Below are positions 37,381 to 50,640 of a stretch of 64,000 nt of DNA, in pieces (position 1 is the first letter of the stretch; the number at the start of each line of letters is the position of its first letter). Below the pieces are notes generated by a model. The model was not told where the DNA came from, did no database searches, and was given only the letters and a program-made list of their open reading frames with translations. The position numbers and the translations under genes were made by a program. The stretch lies in assembly GCA_947179485.1 (NCBI GenBank), contig OX359245.1, positions 47,541,067 to 47,605,066 on the forward strand, written 5' to 3'. The DNA comes from Allacma fusca. Its lineage: Eukaryota > Arthropoda > Collembola > Symphypleona > Sminthuridae.

Positions 37381-38470
37381 TAAATTAACCATATGCTGCA
37401 GACGGAATCCTCCGGGTCTTGCACATTTCCTACCAAAGTGATGATGCAAATTCAGAAAAAGAATGACTTGGTATATTTAAGACTTCGCTTTCACGCCATA
37501 TAGTTATTTTGTCCTAATCGAGTGATGAAATATCACGAGTTACATCGCGGTTTGGCAGCTGTTGTTTTGAAGCCTTATGAATACCTGATGTTGACTTAGA
37601 AGTCATGGATGTGGAAATCATTTCCGGTCTTATCCCAGCGCCCCTGAATAATAGTTGCCCCCTATTAGACCAAAATTTGATGTTCCAATTTTCCAGCAAG
37701 TTTTTTTCTAATGGAGTTTGTTTCATGAGTCAGTTTTTATGGTCCCAGCTGTCACTAACGAAACAAAGTCAGATTTTTCACTGAGCCTAGGTTTTTTGAA
37801 ATTTGACACTTTATATCCAAATTTATTTAAAATGAAACGAGCGACAGTTCACACGTGGAAAAATGAAACAGGGTATAAAAATATACCGGACCCTAATTAT
37901 TGTGTCCACCTCAAGTGCGCCAAGGTGTATGTGTTTCATAAAATATTTTATTCGCCTAAGTTTGTAGCAAATCTCATTGCATATTTTTTAGAACTCACTG
38001 TATCCACCTGGGTCAACATTTGAGCTCGTAGGGTCATAACGTGTTTTTAAAGTTGGTGCTTTTCAAAATATTAATTTGAAAATTATTTTTCACACAAACA
38101 AGTCACAACTTTGAACCTTATTTGTAAAGCATACCATGGTTTGTATAAGCTTCTGTTACTTGCAATTAGGACTCTATGGTAAGGACTGTAAACATGACCA
38201 AAAATGGTAAAGGAATTCAGCTTAAATAATAAATGCAAAATGTCGGAATCTCTAATCATCAAATTGTCATTGACAGTCCAGCGTACATAGATTTTTTTCG
38301 TGTGCTTAGTTTCCAGATAATTTGATGTGGGGATTCAGTTAAGTCTAGCCTTATCCACCTACGTGACCCAATTCGATTGTAAAAAATACAAATACAGTAT
38401 ACGGAAAAGGTTTTGAATTGCCATTCAGGTAGAAGGACTTGCATGATTGATGTAATTATAGATCGATCGA
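37381..38470. repeat. Reverse modules H and E (partial third copy)
   Basis: Box ACGCCA at 37493-37498. The junction GGTCTTATCCC at 37628-37635 is the unoccupied site for the 3.6-kb transposon, and GTAGGGTC at 38028-38035 is the unoccupied site for the hAT-like element at 25794. Homology to the E copies stops at about 38450, before the expected box. Confidence 0.6.
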
Positions 38471-38904
38471 TTTGGATACACAAAGATTAAAACATGCACA
38501 TTGAAATATTTCTATAATTTCAAATTACCTTGTTGAATTAGTTGCCTGGTTGTCCAAAGAGTTTCAATAACTTGACTTGTACTATATAATACGGTGTATA
38601 TTCTAATTGCTGGATTCGTTGTTGAAGCAATGAGAACTATAATTTTACGCCTTGTTCCAGAAGTTTTGTATAAGCTCCTGTGTGATGCAACTTTTGAAAG
38701 CAAGGTAGATTTCCTTCTGGGGATATCCGTGTCGTCGACCTCCTTGACCTCTTTCCATCCTGATATAATTCAATTTATTTTTGTAGCAAGGAATTGAGAT
38801 ATACAATCCATATCTCAATTTGTAATGTATGTAATTAAATTTAAATCTTACAGTACGGGAGGCAGGGTCATGTCTCAAAAAATTATATGCTGAGACAAGT
38901 GTAA

Positions 38905-39249
38905 GTGTTCGGATCAGCGTCAGGGCTCTGTCGGTTTCATTCCTTAAAGATATTTGACTCTAAACAAACTTTGGACGAATTCAATATTAAAGACATACAA
39001 GTAACATTCCGTGCTTCGTGTTTAAAATCCGCGGAAATTTGCTTGAAAGAAGGCGAAGGCAGCTTTGGCATGCGTCACCTCAATCTGCAAGAGTATGAGC
39101 AAAACCTGATATCGGAGATTCTCAAAACATCAACTGTTGGCAACAAAGTATTTACTCATTTTACTTTTAATAATGAAAGAGTGCACGAATACATAATTAG
39201 ATATGCAAAACATATTCAAACTATAATTTATCGACTAGAAATGATTTGA
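38905..39249 (+). other. Possible coding exon, unrecognised
   Basis: An open frame of about 115 codons, from just after a stop at 38902 to TGA at 39247, with more mixed composition than its surroundings (LDEFNIKDIQVTFRASCLKSAE; EYEQNLISEILKTSTVGNK). There is no ATG in the first half, so if real it would be a 3' exon joined to something upstream, or a relic. No copies of it are visible elsewhere in the window, unlike the repeat modules. I do not recognise a family; it could be an open frame by chance. Confidence 0.3.
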
Positions 39250-41747
39250 AGTACAATAGCCTATCAATATGTTCAGAAACGTTCAGTATAAAGCAAAAGC
39301 ATTAGATAATATAATTTAATTAAATATGTTGAACTCAAAATTTCCTATAGACTAACTGTGAGTAGAAGATGAAATTGTTTAATAATTTACTATACCTGAT
39401 ATATAAATATTTATAAATAATTATGAACTAAGTAACTAGTACGAACTATAAATAATAATAAACAATTTCGTAATCAGAATATGTTGTTTATAACCAGATT
39501 TATACTTTGCAATTCAAAAACAAAAATATTCCTATTCGTTTGGATAGTGCATCTAAATATGTTGACTCCGTGAGCAAATATGTTCGTGCAAAGTTAAAAC
39601 ATAAAAAGGTTAATAGTTTCTAAACGATTAAAAGCACCATTGTTTGAATCTGAAAATATAAATATATCCTTTTCATCACCATAAATCTCATTTGCGGTTT
39701 TTTACCGGGCTAAAAATTATTGTATTAATCCCTGGTATCATCCAGGGCAACGTTTAAGCAGTTGTTATTTTTTCGTCTAAATCGCATTCGTATTTCCAAA
39801 AGTATTGTGGTGGAGAGTAAGTCACGTGCCATGTTCTATTTGTTGAAAAATTAAAACTTCTGGCTTATTAGATTATTTATCTTAGATTATTAGATTATTT
39901 ATCTTAGATTATTTATCATAGCATGTTTTCATTAGCATTAAATACACACCATATAAAAAACTAAAATTTCGCGTTTATTTTTTACAATTTCAGTTCTTGA
40001 ATTTACCAGGGGTTACATTTCCTCAGGAAACCGCGATTGTCTCCCACAAACAATTTCTAAGAATTTGTTTGTCTACCAAATCAAGGTACTTCATTTTAAA
40101 TACAGGAATGCTTTAGCTTTTTTAGCCAACAATATGACGGATATTTAAAAAACGTTGTTCAACAAAATCTGGGGACTTTTTTAAAACTTTGCTCTGCAAA
40201 ACCTGGGATTGTTGTAAAAACTAGTTTTCTGCCGGTTCAAAGATTTGGAATAACCGAATTTGCAATTGCAGTTACAATTAATAATGCCAGTACCTAGCAA
40301 TGCCTTATCATGGTAAAATATGTAAATTAGATTACGCAAAGCTGAACTAGCAATTAGTTCATACGTTACTTGCAGTTGCTAATGCTACGGATTTGTGAAC
40401 TTCCCACCAGGGTCATCAAATTCTGCAGGAAAATTCAACAATCATCTGCCAGGGAGACTTAGCAAAATCAGACCCCTGGTTTCACACTAAAAAATGATGA
40501 TTTAGTTTTCAAAATCTTTCTCAGTTTAAATTCTAAAATCGAGCACCACTTGTCTTTAAGGGATGAGGAGTTTCCACGCCACTTAATACACTGTTGAGGG
40601 TATTCACACATTGCGTCTTGTATATTAACTTTGTGTTTTCGAGTAAACCGTCTGTACGTGATATTTTAACATAAATAAAAACACAAGATGCTGTAAATGA
40701 TAGTTCAACATTATCAATAAGCACATATGAAGCAATCGACAGAGACAGCAGTTTGAATAATGACAATATGGATGATGTTCCTGCAAGTGTTTTAAAATGT
40801 AGAACTTCAAGGTTAGAGTCGAGGTAATAATTATCGCAATGTGCTTTAAAGGATTTCCGAAAAATTCTGACAAAAACCGCACATTTTGTGGATTTGTCAA
40901 ATGACGCTAGGACAACACTAAAAACACTTTGAAATACTCAAATTTTAATTCCCACAGCAAGGATACACATTTAGATTTAGTAAAAAATCTAAAATATTCT
41001 AGTTCAAAAGAGATTGTGTTACAAATTAACATTGATGGTCTGTTGATTTCAAGATACGTTCAAACCGGCAGTTCTGATCAATCCTTGCAAAAATTACTAA
41101 AATATTCGAGACTCTATCTGTCAAAGTCCTAAAAAGGATTTCATTTGAAAATATCCTCAGGATATTTTTAAGGTCATGTGTCCTGACTGAGTAGCTTATG
41201 AATTTATGTCCTGGATTAGAAATTGTTTTTCAGACCTTACGAATATATATTACCCTGGAATCTTTCTGCGTCATTACATGATAGAGTCACAGTACAGGCC
41301 ACATTAGCAGTTAACCTTCCAAGGAATCCCCAAATTTATTTTCTTTGGTGTTTTCGGACCAATCCCTATTTAATTCCACGAATCTTCAAAAAAGGCAATT
41401 TTGGAAAAGTATACACAGAGAGTGAAACACGAAATTTCTCCTTGTGTACTCTTAATTAAGGAATGTATGCTGGCAGGTTTTACATAATGGTGTCCAAAAT
41501 TGAGGAGAGAGAGTCAGACTATTACGCAAGTTCGGTGTTTGGAGTGCAAATCAAATAGAAATCCCTTTATAAAAAATATGAAGAGTAAAATATTTTTCTG
41601 GATAATTTTCCAGCAATTATCCGGGCTCCAAACACCGAATTTAAGAAATAGTATGAACGCAGTCGCTTTGTCGTGGAAAATCTACTAGCCGTTGTGTGTG
41701 CGTCCGGACCAATTCCTTGTAATTAACATCAATCCCTGATTTTATTG
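39250..41747. repeat. Repeat DNA including reverse module G; no gene
   Basis: A TTAGATTATTTATCT run of direct repeats lies at 39870-39920. 39990-40240 is the inverse of 36120-36340 (TTTCCTCAGGAAACCGC). Module G lies at 40370-40600 with box ACGCCA at 40576-40581, preceded by a segment shared with 9790-9900. 40640-40960 is paralogous to 50,300-50,640. Confidence 0.5.
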
Positions 41748-41850
41748 AGCATAATTGTCAAAAAGTCCCAAATTTTGTTGAGCATAATTGTCAAAAAGTC
41801 CCAAATTTTGTTGAGCATAATTGTCAAAAAGTCCCAAATTTTGTTGAGCA
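41748..41850. repeat. 33-bp minisatellite, about three units
   Basis: Near-identical consecutive units of TTGAGCATAATTGTCAAAAA plus GTCCCAAATTTTG. The minus-strand ORF translating it repeats the same peptide. Confidence 0.9.
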
Positions 41851-44200
41851 GAATTTGATAAAATGTAAAATATTTGTAGTAGAATCCGATCCCTTCCGCG
41901 CTTTTTTCCCTTGAGCTTCAAATGTTCCGGCAGGAATTTTTGATGAAATAGCAACACTTACACGGAAAATAATTGTCAAAATCTTTTTCACAATAAAATC
42001 GTCTTGGAAATTGAAAACCATCTTGAAAATCACAATTTATTCTGAAAAGTTTATAATTGTCATTGCAGAGTTAAATAACAATTTGTCTCTCCTTAGGCCA
42101 GGAAAATGGAAACCGTTAGAAAACGAGAATATCCAAGAGTTTAACGTAAATTATAAATTAACGTAATTAAAAATATGATAATTTACACGACTTCAATAAT
42201 TACTTACAAGAGATAATTATATGGATTTCAAATTGATTTACTCAAATTAAAGTGGATCAAAATCCTTATATTGAAATTTGAAGTTAATTAAAATAAAATT
42301 ACAATAATTTAATCATTTGTTGTGGAAAGTTCGAAACACGTCAAGTCACACACATTTCCTACCAAAGAGACGATTTGGTGTATTTAAGGCTTGACTTTCA
42401 CGCCACATAACTTCTTGTTGCTCGACGATTACAGTATATTAATAAAGATTTTGACCTGTCCGCAATTTATTGCTCTGGATTTTCAACATTAGAAGATGTT
42501 CATTTGGAGTTTACCCACAATTCTTCCTGAACGAAAGAAATTTACAAAACACTCGAGAAAATTTCCTCAAAATTCGCATTTCAGTATACAGCTATAAAAC
42601 GGGGGATTAAACAAATTTGGAAGTAACTTTAAATTTGTAGTGACTTCCAACTGGATTTTCATCAAATGAAATTGAAAACAATTCAATCGGTAAATTATTG
42701 TAAAATATAATTAATGGGGATTCCATTTAATTCTCTCACCATCCACCTACGTGACCCAATTCAGTTGTAAAATTTTCGCAAATGCAGTATACGGGAAATG
42801 TTTTGAATTGTAATTCAAGCAGAATGTTTTTCTTGCATCAATTGCTTTTCAAGGATTTACAGCTTTCATGGCACCTGAAATAATTTGAACTTTCCTCTGT
42901 TGCATAATCGGTATAATATTTGGGCGTAAATATAATTGGGTTAGATAATCGACATTAACCAAACGTCTGTACAGTGTAAATCAAAACAAAAAAAATGTAA
43001 AGAAAAATTATAATAATTAAAATTTTTATAATTTTAAGATTTTTGGTTGATCATAGTACATGCATTGCATTGCATGTACAACTATTTGCTCCTATCCTAC
43101 GCAATTATTTTATTTCTCATTGTAATTTTAAAAATATTTTAAAAACAAATGTTCTTATGTTACTGGCTTTTTAGGTTTAGATTCGAGTTACGTGATCACT
43201 TTCAAACATGAAAATAAATTGTGAGCCAGGATTCATAAACCATCTGAGAAAGTATCTAATATAATTTCTAATACAAATTTAGATGGAAAAACAGATTTGT
43301 TGCAACATGGGCAACTGAATATTTTTGACGTACTTTCTTATATATCAGTTACAGGAAGGTTTGTTAACTAACACCTTGCACCAAAAGGCTGAACGAGTCG
43401 AAAGTTCAAAACATTCAAGAGCATAAATTATTGCAACAAATGCTAAATCGTTTTTATGCTGTAAGGACACATCTAACGAGGTATTCCACTTGTTTCTATG
43501 CTAAATATTTCTAGACCAATCCTACTTTTGCTGGTTAAAGCAAAACTAATGATTTCACCTCAAATTTTAATTTACTACTATAATATTTTTTTTTTAAATT
43601 GAAGCTCAATTTAATTTGTTTTATCTGCAGGATAGACTATAACCCTCGTTAAAGTGTAGCTCAAAGAAGTTTTAAGTTTTATATTTATTTATTTTGTGGA
43701 AAATTCTCATAAATTTTCTAAAATTTATTTAATTGACCTGGGAGATTTTTGGGGGCTACACGAGTCCAAAATGTAAGGTAAAGGCACAATTTTGTCGGAT
43801 TTTCATCTCTAGGATTATTATTGTAAATAAAAGTAAGTAATTGTCGTTAAAAAGTTTTGAAAAAAATCATAACTGAATTTGAAAAAAATGAAAATTTAAT
43901 TTCGAAATATTTTTAAAAAAATAGCGTTAGTAGTAGTGACTGGTACGTGTTGAAACATTTCATTGAAATCGGTGCATCAGTTTGGGAGAAAACAAAGATG
44001 TTTATTTTATTTATTCATTTATTTTTTTACGAGGACCGATTTCAACAAATAACGAATCATCCGACGATGTAATCTAAGCAATGTTCACAAACATTTTGAA
44101 CGAAATTGGTAGAGTATTTTCGGAGGAAAACTGCGGAACCCACGGACAACACTATTTTATAAGGGGATTGTCGCCGCCTTAAAAATTATATTAAAATTTT
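41851..44200. repeat. Reverse modules A, H and E; no gene
   Basis: Reverse module A at about 41930-42060, reverse module H with box ACGCCA at 42400-42405, the adjoining block to 42720, reverse module E (variant CATGGCACC near 42865), then paralogy to 22,900-23,470 and to 28,700-28,930. Confidence 0.55.
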
Positions 44201-45116
44201 TGGAAAAAATGAAGAAACGAATCATTATATATTGCAACTCTACGATAAAAACATCATTTGTGCAGCGTGGAAATTTAGCAATTTTGTGCAAATGCATGAC
44301 TCTGGCAATTGTTAAGGTGGTCTCTAAAACATGTTCAAATAAATATCATGAAGGTAAAAGCACTAATTTACAACATTTTGAAACCAGTTTTTGAAACTTG
44401 TTTGGCGGATTTGTACTTATGGTCTTACTAACTTACTGGATAAATGTATAAAATTCAATGTATTAGAAAACTGACAACAAAGTTAGCCAAATTAGTGACG
44501 CGAATATAAATACATTATTCAGGAGTTATAAGAATATTTGTTTAAAGGAAAAAATAACTGTACCTAGGGTCATGTTAATTTACTTTGAAACACATGCACA
44601 ACTCAAAAATTTAATAACATGCGTTTACCTTACGTTAGCAGATTCATTTTTTAAATGTCGTATTATTTGGCCGAATTATAAAAAATACTTTGAGAGAATA
44701 AACTTTAGATATAACTCAGATAGGTACTTTGAGATAAATTTGAGAGTATTTTCAACATGTATTTCGTATTTCAAATACGGTATTTTTATTTCATATTTTC
44801 TCGTTTTGTTAGATAAAAGTATTTTGTTTTGAATCTTGCCCAACTGACTCCGGACATTTGTATTTTATTTTGTATCTTAACTAAGTTACACCCGGTATTT
44901 GTATTTTGTGTATTTTAAATTTTCTGAACATGTATTTGTCTTTTGTATTTTAATAGTAAATTTCATGTATTTTCCACACCACTACTCACGATGCACTTCT
45001 TACAAAGTACATCAAAACGTTATAGCAAAAAAATAAATAAACGTATTTACCCAACATCTCACCTACCGCGGTTGCTAAAGAAATCCAAGGTAAAAGGCAC
45101 TCAGTGGCGTAAAAGC
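44201..45116. repeat. TATTTTGTATTTT-type repeat and module F start
   Basis: 44745-44970 is built of GTATTTTGT/ATTTCAAATAC words like the MITE at 725, but I cannot pair its ends. After it, ACGATGCACTTCTTACAAAG resumes module F (compare 36,800), with box CAGTGGCGTAAAAGC at 45101. Confidence 0.45.
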
Positions 45117-45385
45117 AGTGCTGCGATCGGGTCAAGTAATTTCAAAACTTGACCATGAACTTGACTTGACCATGAAACTTCAAGTAATTGTCAAGACCCG
45201 ACCTGAACTTGAATACTCACGTTCGTGTAATTACTTGACTTGTCAAGTTCAAGTAATCAAGTAAATTTTCTAAGACACGAACTTGATCAAGTAGTTACAG
45301 CTCCAAACTTGACTTGAATTTTACCATGACTTAAACGTGGCTTGAACTTGATAATTCAAGTTAAGTATCACAAGAAATAAAATAT
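45117..45385. mobile_element. Element of TCAAGTAA/ACTTGAC words, ends unresolved
   Basis: Starts AGTGCTGCGATCGGGTCAAG directly after the module F box and is filled with ACTTGAC/TCAAGT words on both strands, as in the complete hAT-like elements. No matching right end or 8-bp duplication could be assigned. Confidence 0.45.
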
Positions 45386-47138
45386 AGTCACAATCATTTG
45401 TTGAGCGTGCATCGGTAAAGTATTTCCTTTAGGCCAAAAACCAAAACGCTTTCAGAAAACAATTGTACTACCATTTTTATTTAAAACCATTCGAGGGCTT
45501 CCTTTCGCTCATTCTGAATGCAGTAAAATGCTCAAAATAAGGGATACTCAAGGTACCATACACTTTATTCCCTTATAAGAAACGTCTGAAGTAGTCTAAA
45601 TGAAAGTTGAAAGTTATGTCCAACAAATGCATCCCTTGTATCGATACATTCCTTATAAGCTGAGCCCTTATAACGGACTTTCATTGTAGATCTAACGAAT
45701 ATCACATAAAGTCAAAATTTATTTAAAGTTCATAAATCAGCATATTTAAGCAATATCAGTGAAAGTACTCTTAACTTAATATTCAATACAGTAAACTAAT
45801 ATTGACTTGTAATACATTTTGTAATGGGCCATCCAAACCAACCAGTTCCCGACGACTTTTACTTAGAAAAATAAAGTTCTAAGCTCAAACAATCATAAAC
45901 GTAAGTTATAAGATCACCCATTAATTTATCTCGCATTGAAAATTACTTAAAAATTAAAGAACCACTCACAAACAGTGGTTGCACAGGTATTTGCCCTCGA
46001 ATCAGTATGGAAAATCAAACATCGTCTTCCAGGAAAATTTACTGAAATGCGACCCTTGGTTTCAAAAAATTCTGCTTTAGTTTCCAAAATTTACAGTAAG
46101 CCCCACTTTAAATTCCAACTAAAATTGATAACCACTTGGAAAAATTTAGTGCAAAATGCAGTTGTTAGTTTTAAAATGTACAGCTTCCGCGCCGCTTAAA
46201 ACACTGGGAGTTATCGCACAAACTTTGTCGTTGTTTTTGTTACTGGTTATGGGATAAGTATGCGAACATAAATATTAAAGACAATTTTTTGGAATAAGTT
46301 TGAATAAATAAATATGAAAAACAATCATTTCTGGTCGTGAATGTACTAAATTAGTACTAAGTCACAGAATTATTTAACGCTTAAAAACGTCCAGACTGTG
46401 AGTGAATCCGTGTAACAGCGTTTATGTTTTACTGATTTAAATTTGTCTGAGAATCGAGGCCATGACTCGAATAATAGTAATCAAGCATGAAACAAATATT
46501 TAGCTCCACAGATAAAAATAAACATCTGAGAAGAATCTAATTTTTTTCGCTACAGAGGTTCTGACCTCTAATACTGACAATTGAATCAAATTCTACTAGA
46601 AAAGAATTAGGGTTTAAGGATAAGGCCTGTAATTATTTTCATGTGTATTTGACGTCTGATTTCAAAGTATATTTGTACAAAAATATCCGGGTTGTTGACA
46701 CAATTATAATTCATAATAATTTTCCAATTCACTTGTTTTCAATTTCATTTGCTCAAAATCCAGTTGGAAGTAGCTCCAAAATTTAAAGTTAATTACCTCA
46801 AATTTTTTTAATGGCCCCTTTTAAAAGGCTAGGGGCAAAACAAGGTTTTATTGAACTGTTTAATCAAATGTACACATTTTTTTAGCCCATTTTTGTAGGT
46901 GTTTTGTAAATTTGTTCCGTTCAGAAAGAATTGTAAAACAACTACACATTTTGAGAAACCCATATACAATATGAATTTTGTTGCAGCTGAGGCGATCTTT
47001 GATAGTGCAAGTGCTCAAGGAACAAGAAATAGTTATGTGGCGGGAAAGCGACGCCTTAAATATACCAAGTCGTTCTCATTTTCTAAATCAGCATCGTCTC
47101 TCCGGTAGGACGGCGTGTTTCTAACTGTCAGTAGCATA
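45386..47138. repeat. Repeat DNA with reverse module G and forward module H
   Basis: Box variant GCGCCG near 46190 belongs to reverse module G. 46700-47130 is module H with its block in forward orientation (TATGTGGCGGGAAAGCGACG at about 47036), ending at the TA where the MITE is inserted. A CCTTATAA/TTATAAGG segment at 45540-45690 is unexplained. No gene. Confidence 0.5.
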
Positions 47139-47499
47139 TCGTCGCTAAAGAGGCAAAATGGAATGCATGCATTTTCAATTACAATCAAAAAGGTCCACAT
47201 GCAGTTTTACTAAATGCAAAATGGAATAGATGCATCAAGTTTTAAAAGCAATATGGTCTACTTACAATTTCATCTAAAAGCAAAATGGTCTACATACAAT
47301 TTTGCTTTAAAGCAGAATGGCCATTATGAAAGTATACACTCATGTAGACCATTTTGCTTTTAGTGAAAACTGCATGTAGTTCTTTTTGCTTTCAGGAAAG
47401 CTTGCAACTATTTCGTTTTGCCTTTAAGGAAAAAGGCATGTAGACCATTTTGCTTCTAGTCAAAATTGCACTTAGTCCATTTTGCCTCTTCAGCGACGA
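47139..47499. mobile_element. TA-flanked MITE, TIR TCGTCGCTRAAGAGGC
   Basis: Inverted termini TCGTCGCTAAAGAGGCAAAA and the inverse of TCGTCGCTGAAGAGGCAAAA are flanked by TA on both sides. The unoccupied paralogous site (TA at 15718-15719 in CATCATATGCGTAATTT) confirms the insertion. The 361-bp interior is a string of AGACCATTTTGCTTTTAGT-type words in both orientations, again echoing the terminal AAAATGG. A 2-bp TA duplication suggests mobilisation by a Tc1/mariner-type transposase. Confidence 0.85.
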
Positions 47500-47520
47500 T
47501 ATGCGTAATTTATTGCGAGC

Positions 47521-48684
47521 GTAATTGCATATTTGCAACATATTCGCGGTCTACACGCAGGTCCTCAACTCCTGCTATCCATGATTCAGCAGACCTACTG
47601 GATTATTTCAGGACAAGATGTTGTTCGTCAATTTTTCAGGCGCTGCCTAGTATGCTTCCGTCATCGTGCCCAGGCCTGCAACCAAAAAATGAGTGACCTT
47701 CCTGCAGCTAGAGTTACCCCCACAAGACCCTTTCAGAGATGTGGCGTGGACTTTGCTGGTCCGTTTATTCTCCGCCGAACAATTGGTGGCGAGAGCAATT
47801 AAACCTGTAAGTCATATGTATGTGTGTTTGTGTGTTTTGTGACTCGTGCTATGCATCTTGAGTTGGTTAGTGATCTAACGACACACTCTTTCATGGCTTC
47901 ATTGAAACGCTTTATTGCTCGTCGAGGCCTCTGTTCTGATATTTATAGTGATTGCGGGACGAACTTCGTGGGAGCGGACAGGGAGATCTGGAGGATCTAT
48001 GAGTTCGTGCAATCGACAGACTCGGGTCAGCGGATCCAGCAATTCCTTTCCGCTAGGAGTGTCACATGGCACTTCAATCCGCCCTCCTCTCCTCACTTCG
48101 GGGGCCTCTGGGAATCTGGAGTGAGGGTTGTGAAAGGGCATCTACGACACGCGATTGGTCTAACATCCCTGAACTTCGAAGATTATGCCACTTTACTTGC
48201 CCAGGTAGAATCTTGTGTCAACTCACGTCCTCTTGATCCTCTGTCTTGCAACCCGGAGGACCTCTCTGTTCTCACTCCGGGCAATTTCCTCATCGGTGCT
48301 CCCCTCAACACACTTCCAGAACCCGATCTCACCTGCACAAAACTCAACCGTCTCTCCCGCTGTCAACATTGTCAGCAGCTCTCCCAACATTTTTGAAAAA
48401 GATGGCATAATGAATACCTGCACCAGCTCCAACAGAGACACATGTGGAATCACACAAGCGAGAACCTAACGGTGGGGACAATGGTCCTGTTGAAGGACCA
48501 GAGGTTACCACCAACAGAATTGAAACTGGGAAGAATCCTTCACATCCATCCTGGACCCGACGGTTTAGTTCGAGTTGTCACCGTAAGAACACCAAACGGG
48601 GAATTGAAGAGACCCATTGTGAAATTGTGCCCTTTACCATTCAATCAGTCGCCTGCAGCAAAATCTTCTGCGTCCCTTGAGTGA
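47521..48684 (+). pseudogene. BEL/Pao retrotransposon integrase region, 5'-truncated relic
   Basis: One reading frame covers the 3' end of a BEL/Pao pol. First comes the H2C2 zinc-binding domain (HIRGLHAGPQLL ... CLVCF), then the linker with MSDLPAARV and the first catalytic Asp in GVDFAGPF, then the core with Asp in YSDCGTNFVGA and Glu in PHFGGLWESG, then the C-terminal DUF5641-type domain (VGTMVLLKDQRLPP ... LGRI). It carries two in-frame stops, TAA at 47800-47802 and TGA at 48394-48396, and no frameshift. Gag, protease, reverse transcriptase and RNase H are absent: host repeat sequence begins directly upstream at about 47517. It cannot encode a working integrase. Confidence 0.9.
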
Positions 48685-48727
48685 ACTTTATTTTCTTGAA
48701 AAACTGTATATTTCAACCCCGGCGGTA

Positions 48728-49460
48728 TGTTCAGGAGTGTTATAGGTTTTATTCAGTGGGACATATGTAAATGCTTATTGTGAGGTATTCGTGGCTTGTA
48801 TGTATTTATTATCACCTTGTAGTATATGCGCAAAACTCTCCAAGCAAGCTTTATGCTATGTACACATTTCTTACCCGATTTTTGCATGCTTTGCCATTTG
48901 CCTTCGAGAAACACTGAGTGATGCTCTCGGATTTCTAGGAAGGCATATTGAACTATTTTTAATCAATATGAATATTTACACGATACTACCCTTAATGACT
49001 AACTATGGCTTCATGATGTATTCAGTGCATTTTTTGACCTTATGTATGTATATATTGTTTTACTGTATATTAGCTACCATGTTGTGATATTGATGTAAAT
49101 TTATTTACTTAACATTATTTTACCTATTGACCTGAGCAGTAACCCATACCTGTGTGTTGGATTATCTCACCAGCGAAATGTATAAATATGACTGACTTAC
49201 TGAAAGTCAGCAGCTTTTTGTCTTTTTCTGTCGTTGTTGTTGCTTGTTCGAGCCTTTGCTATTGTCTCTAAAATTTTGTCATCTTAATAATTATATACTT
49301 TGCTTTTGACAGTTTTAACTTTGACTTAACTAAAATCAGCTCTTAGAGTTCGCAGAGACAAAAATCCCACTCTTGAGTCTGTAATCATTTTGCAGCGATC
49401 TGTTCCAACGCACTCACCATAACCCAACATCACAATCTCACTTAGGCTGCTAGTACCACA
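48728..49460 (+). repeat. Probable 3' LTR of the BEL/Pao relic
   Basis: Starts TGTTCAGGAGTG 43 bases after the pol stop and ends near GTACCACA, just before recognisable module C sequence resumes at about 49470. It contains a TATA box (TATAAATA, 49181-49188) followed by ACTTACTGAAAGTCAGCAG, a plausible start region. The borders are inferred from the TG...CA rule and the flanking homology; no 5' LTR is present for comparison. Confidence 0.55.
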
Positions 49461-50640
49461 ACCCGTATTACCGTACAGTCGGAACAGTTGAAAGTTAGTA
49501 TAATTTAGAGAACTTTAAAAAAACGAGCACCGCTGTCGGGAATTTTTGGATCGAATTTTGGGTGGCTGAATTGTAGCTTTTGGTAGATACAATCGAAAAA
49601 TATGTTGTTTAGCGTTGCGATTCATCAATTTTGTACTATTTTTAATTTTTTTTCTCGGATTTGTTAAGGAATTAAAAAAGGTTCTGATTAAAAATTGCAT
49701 TGATTTGGTGAATGTGATTATGATTCCATCATAAAATAATTGGACGGCAAAACTTTGTTCGACGTTTCACTTCACCCCAATAAGGGGTAACAATTTTTAA
49801 TTATGAATCCTTGGATTTTCAGTATATTTCGAAAAACGATGTCAATATACTCATTTGTGCCAGGAAATGGGTATGCATAAGAATTTCATGTGTAGTAAAT
49901 AAAGATTAAATTGCTGCAGGACAGTCCAAAGGAACAGGCACAATGTTTCACTTATGGTATTTTTAACTTTATTTAGACATTCTTTACAACGACGTGCGAG
50001 GAATGTGATCTAATTTACCACGAATTCGAGATTCCCGGGTCAGTGTATTGTGTGGCGTTAGTATTAAAAAAATTAAACAAAAATATTTAGGTCAGAATAA
50101 TTATAATTACCAATTTTATTTTATTAAAGTCAGAGTAATGGTTTCACACTAAAAAATGTTTGATTTAGATTTCAAAATTTACGTCAGTTTAAATGCCAAC
50201 TAAAATCGAGCCTCACTTGTTTTTTAGTAGTGTCGTTTCCACGCCACTTAAGACACTGTTACAGTTATTCGCTCTCTCTTTTGTAAACGTTGTTTCTGAT
50301 TCTGCAAAAATTAAATGTCTTTCATAAACGCAAACACAAGGTTTGTCGGCTGAATTGCAGTCTAATTCAAACCACTTCGCAGTTGATAGTACATAATTAT
50401 CAATAAATACACCTCAACAAATCGACAGGGCAGTAAGTAATGCCGATGGGGATGATTTTCCTGCAAAAGTCTTAAAATTTAGAGCTTCAAGATTGGAGCC
50501 TAGTTAATAATATCCTAATGTGCATTAAAGGATTTTTTTAAGATTCTTACAAAATCCACACACTTTGTGGATTTACCAAATGACGCTAGAGCAATACTAA
50601 CAACACCTCAAAGTAAAATATTCAAATTCAATATACAAAT
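49461..50640. repeat. Repeat modules C (part), B and reverse G
   Basis: 49470-49830 is module C. Box TGGCGT at 50053-50058 is module B. Box ACGCCA at 50241-50246 is reverse module G. 50300-50640 parallels 40,640-40,960. No gene. Confidence 0.5.

Noticed and set aside
47899..48453. Minus-strand and alternate-frame ORFs across the BEL/Pao relic
   Set aside because: Shadows of the integrase frame; no motifs of their own.
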